A DNA stretch of 31,723 nt from Anaerolineales bacterium. Its GTDB lineage: Bacteria > Chloroflexota > Anaerolineae > Anaerolineales > Villigracilaceae. A program made the position numbers and the translations under genes. Positions 28,387 through 31,723 of the stretch are shown piece after piece. The stretch's first letter is position 1. Each line of letters opens with the position of its first letter. The notes beneath the pieces were generated by a model. The model did not search any database. It had not been told where the DNA came from and was given only the letters and a program-made list of their open reading frames with translations. The stretch is from assembly GCA_020847355.1 (NCBI GenBank), contig JADLCG010000339.1, positions 1 to 31,723 on the forward strand, written 5' to 3'.

Positions 28387-30186
28387 ATGCAAAATACTCC
28401 GCTCCTCATCCCGTGGCTTATCTCCTTCGCCTCAACTTTTGCAATGGGCGTTTACACGCTCCGCCGGCGCCGCAAACACGGCGCTTCAATTCCATTGGCG
28501 CTGATGTGCTTCTTTGCGAGCATCTGGGCAGGTAGCTATATTTTTGAACTTGGCGGCAGTACGCTGGCGGTAAAAATCTGGAGTCTCAGAATCGGCTACA
28601 TTGGCGTGCTTGGCGTGCCGCTTTCTTGGGCGGCTTTCGCGTTCGCCTTTTCGGGCCGTACCAAATGGCTGACTCGCCGCAATATTCTGCTGGCGCTGAT
28701 TTTTCCGATCGCCACGCTCATCGTCATCTTCTCCAGCAAACTCGAACCCTGGTTTTTCGCCAGCATGACCTTGAATCTCAATCCAACCACAGGTTTGATC
28801 ACCCTTGATAATCCCAAAGGTTGGTGGTTTTGGTTTCACGCCGCATACGCCTACGCTTTTCTACTTTTAGGAACCTACTTGCTTCTACAGGAATATTGGA
28901 CGAAAAAAGAAGTTTACCGTTCGCAAATCTTCACCAATATTCTGGCAATCCTCCTCCCCTGGATTTCAAACGGGATCATCGTCTCAGGCGTGCTCACTGG
29001 ACTTCCCTTTGACTTTACGTCGCTCACCTTCTCGGTCACGATCCTAATTCTAGGCTGGAATTTTCTCCGCTACGGCTTTTTAGATTTACTGCCCGTAGCC
29101 CACCGCGCCATTGTGGAGAGCATCTCCGACGCCGTGATTGTCCTCGATACAGATTTACGCATCGTGGACTTAAATCCCGCCGCGCTGGAATTATTTCGAT
29201 TAAACGGAAAGACTGTTATCGGCAAATCTTTTGAAAGCGTTTTTCAACCGAAAATACAAATTGATACGCAAGCCCTCCGCCGGCATGGCTACCATAAACA
29301 AATCACGCTTGAAACGACCGGAAAACGCGTCAAATGGCTGGACCTACACATCAGCTCGTTACGCGATCCATCCACGCAAGGCGGACAAATCATCACCCTG
29401 CGAGACGTGACCAGCCTAAAAGAAAATGAAGAAGCCCTTGCGATTGCGCGCGATGAAGCTATGCAAGCCAACAGTTTCAAAACGCAACTCCTCGCCAACG
29501 TCAGCCACGAACTCCGCACCCCGCTGGGAATCATCATGGGCTACACCGACCTGATCGCTCGCAAATCCTATGGCGAGATCAACGAAAAACAATTTGCCAT
29601 CCTCAGCCGCATTCGCGGAAGCACGGAATATCTAGACGGTCTAGTTTCAGAGTTATTAGATCAAGCGCAACTCGACAGCGGAAAATTAAAACTTGCCGAA
29701 ACGCCCTTTGAGCCGCGCGAAGTGTTTGGAAAAACCAGCAATCAACTAAGCGTGCTTGCGGAAGCGAAAAATATTGAATTTCAACTGCACATTTCAGACG
29801 ATCTGCCAATTGCAATTGTCGGCGATAGCCAAAGGTTAAAACAAATCCTCGTGAACTTGATCAGCAACGCAATCAAATTCACGGAAAAAGGCGGCGTCGT
29901 CGCCAAAATTTCTAAAATCTCCGCCGCAGAATGGAGAATTCAAGTTGCCGATACCGGACCCGGTATGCCCGAAGAAGCATTACGCACGATCTTTGAAGCT
30001 TTCAAACAATTGCCCGAAGCCAATAAAGTCGCCAGAAAAGGCTACGGCTTGGGGCTATCCATCACCAAACAACTCGTTCACTTAATGAACGGCAATATTA
30101 GCGTTGAAAGCAAACTCGCCGTTGGAACTACATTTACCGTCATCCTACCTTTAATCACAGAAGTTGAGAAACCTCATGCGCAATAA
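28387..30186 (+). CDS. 7TM-PAS sensor histidine kinase
   Basis: A 599-residue protein. Residues 5-230 hold about seven TM helices of the histidine-kinase 7TM sensor type. A PAS domain covers about 240-345 (ISDAVIVLDTDLRIVDLNPAA). The dimerisation/phosphoacceptor domain has H374 in NVSHELRTPLG. The ATPase domain shows the N box with N494 (NLISNAIKFTE), G1 ADTGPGMPEE and G2 GYGLGLSITKQL. It should autophosphorylate on H374 and pass phosphate to the response regulator whose gene overlaps it by 11 nt. The absence of periplasmic loops suggests it senses within the membrane. The start lacks a ribosome-binding site and follows a -10 box placed for leaderless transcription. Confidence 0.95.
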   Translation: MQNTPLLIPWLISFASTFAMGVYTLRRRRKHGASIPLALMCFFASIWAGSYIFELGGSTLAVKIWSLRIGYIGVLGVPLSWAAFAFAFSGRTKWLTRRNILLALIFPIATLIVIFSSKLEPWFFASMTLNLNPTTGLITLDNPKGWWFWFHAAYAYAFLLLGTYLLLQEYWTKKEVYRSQIFTNILAILLPWISNGIIVSGVLTGLPFDFTSLTFSVTILILGWNFLRYGFLDLLPVAHRAIVESISDAVIVLDTDLRIVDLNPAALELFRLNGKTVIGKSFESVFQPKIQIDTQALRRHGYHKQITLETTGKRVKWLDLHISSLRDPSTQGGQIITLRDVTSLKENEEALAIARDEAMQANSFKTQLLANVSHELRTPLGIIMGYTDLIARKSYGEINEKQFAILSRIRGSTEYLDGLVSELLDQAQLDSGKLKLAETPFEPREVFGKTSNQLSVLAEAKNIEFQLHISDDLPIAIVGDSQRLKQILVNLISNAIKFTEKGGVVAKISKISAAEWRIQVADTGPGMPEEALRTIFEAFKQLPEANKVARKGYGLGLSITKQLVHLMNGNISVESKLAVGTTFTVILPLITEVEKPHAQ

Positions 30187-30562
30187 TCCCCCGCTCGCCG
30201 TCATTGTTGAAGACGATATTTTTTTAGCAGACATCTACTCGGATACCTTGAAAGGCGCCGGCTTCAACATCCAACTCTTTCACGATGGCGAAATCGCCAT
30301 GCAGGAAGTCAAAAACCTAAACGCCGATCTGATCATCCTCGATCTCAACCTCCCCCACTATTCAGGCATTGAAATCTTTCGCGACCTGCGCGCCCACGCG
30401 GCAACTCTTGAAACCTGGGTATTAATCATCACCGCCAATCCAGCCCAAGCCGCCGAACTAACCAAAAGCGAAGTGGATACGCAAAATCTGCTGGTCCTAT
30501 CCAAGCCGATCAGCGTAGATCAAATTGACCAACTAGCGCAAAGACTCGTCTTTCGAAAATAA
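30176..30562 (+). CDS. Single-domain response regulator (receiver only)
   Basis: A 128-residue receiver domain. ATG 30176 is preferred to a TTG at 30164; either overlaps the kinase gene. Acidic pocket VEDD (12-14), phosphoacceptor D56 in LIILDLNLP, T/S switch in LIITANPA and K110 in LVLSKPIS are all present. It has no output domain, so it must act by protein contact or as a phosphorelay step, or hand the signal to an unlinked partner. Overlap with the kinase makes the pairing almost certain. The methyltransferase ATG follows its stop with no gap. Confidence 0.92.
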   Translation: MRNNPPLAVIVEDDIFLADIYSDTLKGAGFNIQLFHDGEIAMQEVKNLNADLIILDLNLPHYSGIEIFRDLRAHAATLETWVLIITANPAQAAELTKSEVDTQNLLVLSKPISVDQIDQLAQRLVFRK

Positions 30563-31543
30563 ATGACGCCGATTCTTTCGCTCTTAGAAAATGCCCGCGC
30601 CTCTCGCCTAAGGGAAATAGAGTCAAGTCACGAAAGCGCTTTCCGCCTCTTCAACGGATTCTACGAAGGCTATCCTGATCTCGCTGTGGATATTTATGGT
30701 CATACTTTCGTTCTGCAGGATTATGCCCATGAGCCAAACCCTGCTTTCATCCGTGAAGTCATAAACTGGCTACAAAGCTCTCTAGAGTGGCTACGCGCAG
30801 GAATACTCAAAACACGCAACGGCGCAACCCCAACCCAAAAACGCGGACAATTAATCTTTGGCGATGCGCCCGACCAAAAAATAAAAGAACATGGCATTTG
30901 GTATGCAATTGACCTTGCCATGAATCGCGATACAAGTTTTTATCTGGATACCGGCGCTTTGCGTCAATGGCTCATTGAAAATATGCGCGGCAAAAGTTTA
31001 CTAAACACCTTTGCCTACACCGGCAGTTTCGGAGTCGCCGCTCTGGCAGGCGGCGCCAGCCAAGTCATCCAAACCGATAAAAACCGTCAATTTCTAAATC
31101 TCGCCAAAGACTCTTATCAACTGAACAATTTTCCAATTCAGCCTCAAGATTTTATCGCGCAAGATTTCTTCCCAGCCGTATCCAGACTCAAAACTGGCAA
31201 ACAACTCTTTGATTGCGTCATTCTCGACCCGCCTTTCTTCTCCTCCACCGCTAAAGGCAAAGTGGATATGGAACACGAAAGCGTGAGAATTATCAACAAA
31301 GTGCGCCCGCTGATTAACGACGGCGGAATTCTAATCGCCATCAACAACGCAGTCTTCCTCAGCGGAAAAGAATACATCCAAACGCTTGAAACTTTATGTC
31401 AAGATGGCTATTTACAAATCCGGGAATTGATTCCCGTGCCAGATAATTTTATCGGTACAAACAGAGTCGGCAAGCCAATCACCGACCCAAGCCCATTCAA
31501 TCATTCCACGAAGATTGCCATTTTAGACATAAAGAGAAAATAA
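30563..31543 (+). CDS. Class I SAM-dependent methyltransferase, RlmK/RlmI-like
   Basis: A 326-residue protein. The N-terminal part has the EYG-like RLFNGFYEGYPDLAVDIYG segment seen at the start of RlmI/RlmK-type rRNA cytosine/guanine methyltransferases. The Rossmann core shows motif I LLNTFAYTGSFGVAAL (146-161), an acidic 'QTDKN' strand and catalytic motif IV ILDPPFF (220-226). The PUA domain of RlmI is absent. It probably methylates 23S rRNA; the site is not deducible. The ATG directly follows the response regulator stop, so it is co-transcribed with the two-component genes, an odd mix. Its stop abuts the hisD stop on the other strand. Confidence 0.87.
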   Translation: MTPILSLLENARASRLREIESSHESAFRLFNGFYEGYPDLAVDIYGHTFVLQDYAHEPNPAFIREVINWLQSSLEWLRAGILKTRNGATPTQKRGQLIFGDAPDQKIKEHGIWYAIDLAMNRDTSFYLDTGALRQWLIENMRGKSLLNTFAYTGSFGVAALAGGASQVIQTDKNRQFLNLAKDSYQLNNFPIQPQDFIAQDFFPAVSRLKTGKQLFDCVILDPPFFSSTAKGKVDMEHESVRIINKVRPLINDGGILIAINNAVFLSGKEYIQTLETLCQDGYLQIRELIPVPDNFIGTNRVGKPITDPSPFNHSTKIAILDIKRK

Positions 31544-31723
31544 TCATCTCCGCAGATCCGCCGCGCGCGCGTGAGCTTCCAAATCCTCCGCCCGCGCCAA
31601 CGCCGCCGCAGACTCAGCCAATTCTTTGCCGGTAGATTCGTTCAGCCCAATCAAACTGATAATATGCACAAAGTCCCACACATTCAGCGGCGAAGCAAAA
31701 CGCGCCGTGCCGCTGGTGGGCAT
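31544..31723 (-). CDS. hisD: Histidinol dehydrogenase, C-terminal fragment
   Basis: On the minus strand the last 59 residues read MPTSGTARFASPLNVWDFVH ... LAESAAALARAEDLEAHARA ... then TGA at 31546-31544. 'LPTsGTARF.S.Lsv.DF' and 'A..LA.aEgL.aHa.a...R' are the closing motifs of HisD, which oxidises L-histidinol to L-histidine in two NAD-dependent steps. The Met at the window edge is an internal residue, not a start. The gene converges on the methyltransferase with zero bases between the two stops. Confidence 0.9.
   Translation of the reverse strand: MPTSGTARFASPLNVWDFVHIISLIGLNESTGKELAESAAALARAEDLEAHARAADLRR

Noticed and set aside
1..31723. CRISPR arrays, rRNA genes, prophage or intact insertion sequences
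   Set aside because: No regularly spaced repeats, no rRNA signatures and no transposase, integrase or phage structural genes were seen on either strand.

Overview
The window looks like a chromosomal segment of a Chloroflexota bacterium, probably class Anaerolineae. This is inferred from gene content and style: lipoproteins with long Thr/Pro-rich spacers, a 7TM-type sensor kinase, a polytopic-membrane/GAF-like/HTH regulator, moderate GC, and many start codons preceded by a TATAAT box only 5-10 nt away with no Shine-Dalgarno (leaderless style). No database search was possible, so the taxon is a judgement.

Layout. 1-2009: start of ftsY (minus, cut by the window edge), thioredoxin and two related lipoproteins. 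2168-4530: ankyrin protein, DinB/ClbS-like protein preceded by a 12-codon leaderless ORF, and a PrsW-type membrane protease. 4631-4749: tRNA-Arg(CCG) and a long perfect hairpin shared as terminator with a convergent lipoprotein gene (4762-5886, minus). 5971-7717: a 16-codon leaderless ORF abutting a membrane-bound one-component regulator. 7825-7997: 6S RNA. 8083-9891: Ada-like methyltransferase/AraC protein and a YedA-like DMT exporter. 9944-16661 (all minus): ClpP-fold/SDH-type protease, PaiB-like FMN protein, a large GH3-like membrane protein, glycerophosphodiester phosphodiesterase, AAA+ ATPase. 16752-17773: dolichol-phosphate-mannose-synthase-like glycosyltransferase coupled to a small unknown. 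17834-19537 (minus): ECF sigma factor, DegV and a one-TM protein in one tight operon. 19765-20946: zinc-ribbon/TM/LysM protein. 21014-23711: an ArsR-type repressor with a clear operator/promoter, a small coiled protein and an MFS efflux pump, which read as one self-regulated efflux unit.

23825-27204 is AT-richer and looks accessory: a LysE exporter, about 770 bp of structure-rich non-coding DNA with a candidate ncRNA and terminator, a DUF2281-type antitoxin overlapping a PemK/MazF toxin that has lost its middle, and an RmuC-like protein. The same 13-mer (CTACCGATGAACA) follows both the toxin remnant and rmuC at 7-8 nt, suggesting a common insertion or cassette-like history. No recombinase is present.

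27205-31723 returns to core-like content: M55 D-aminopeptidase with an overlapping small gene, then a tightly packed histidine kinase/response regulator/rRNA-methyltransferase-like operon ending stop-to-stop against the 3' end of hisD (minus, cut by the window edge).

The most interesting themes are the recurrent leaderless start architecture, the two leaderless mini-ORFs that overlap or abut the start of a downstream gene without its own ribosome-binding site, the gutted toxin, and the unassigned structured non-coding block.
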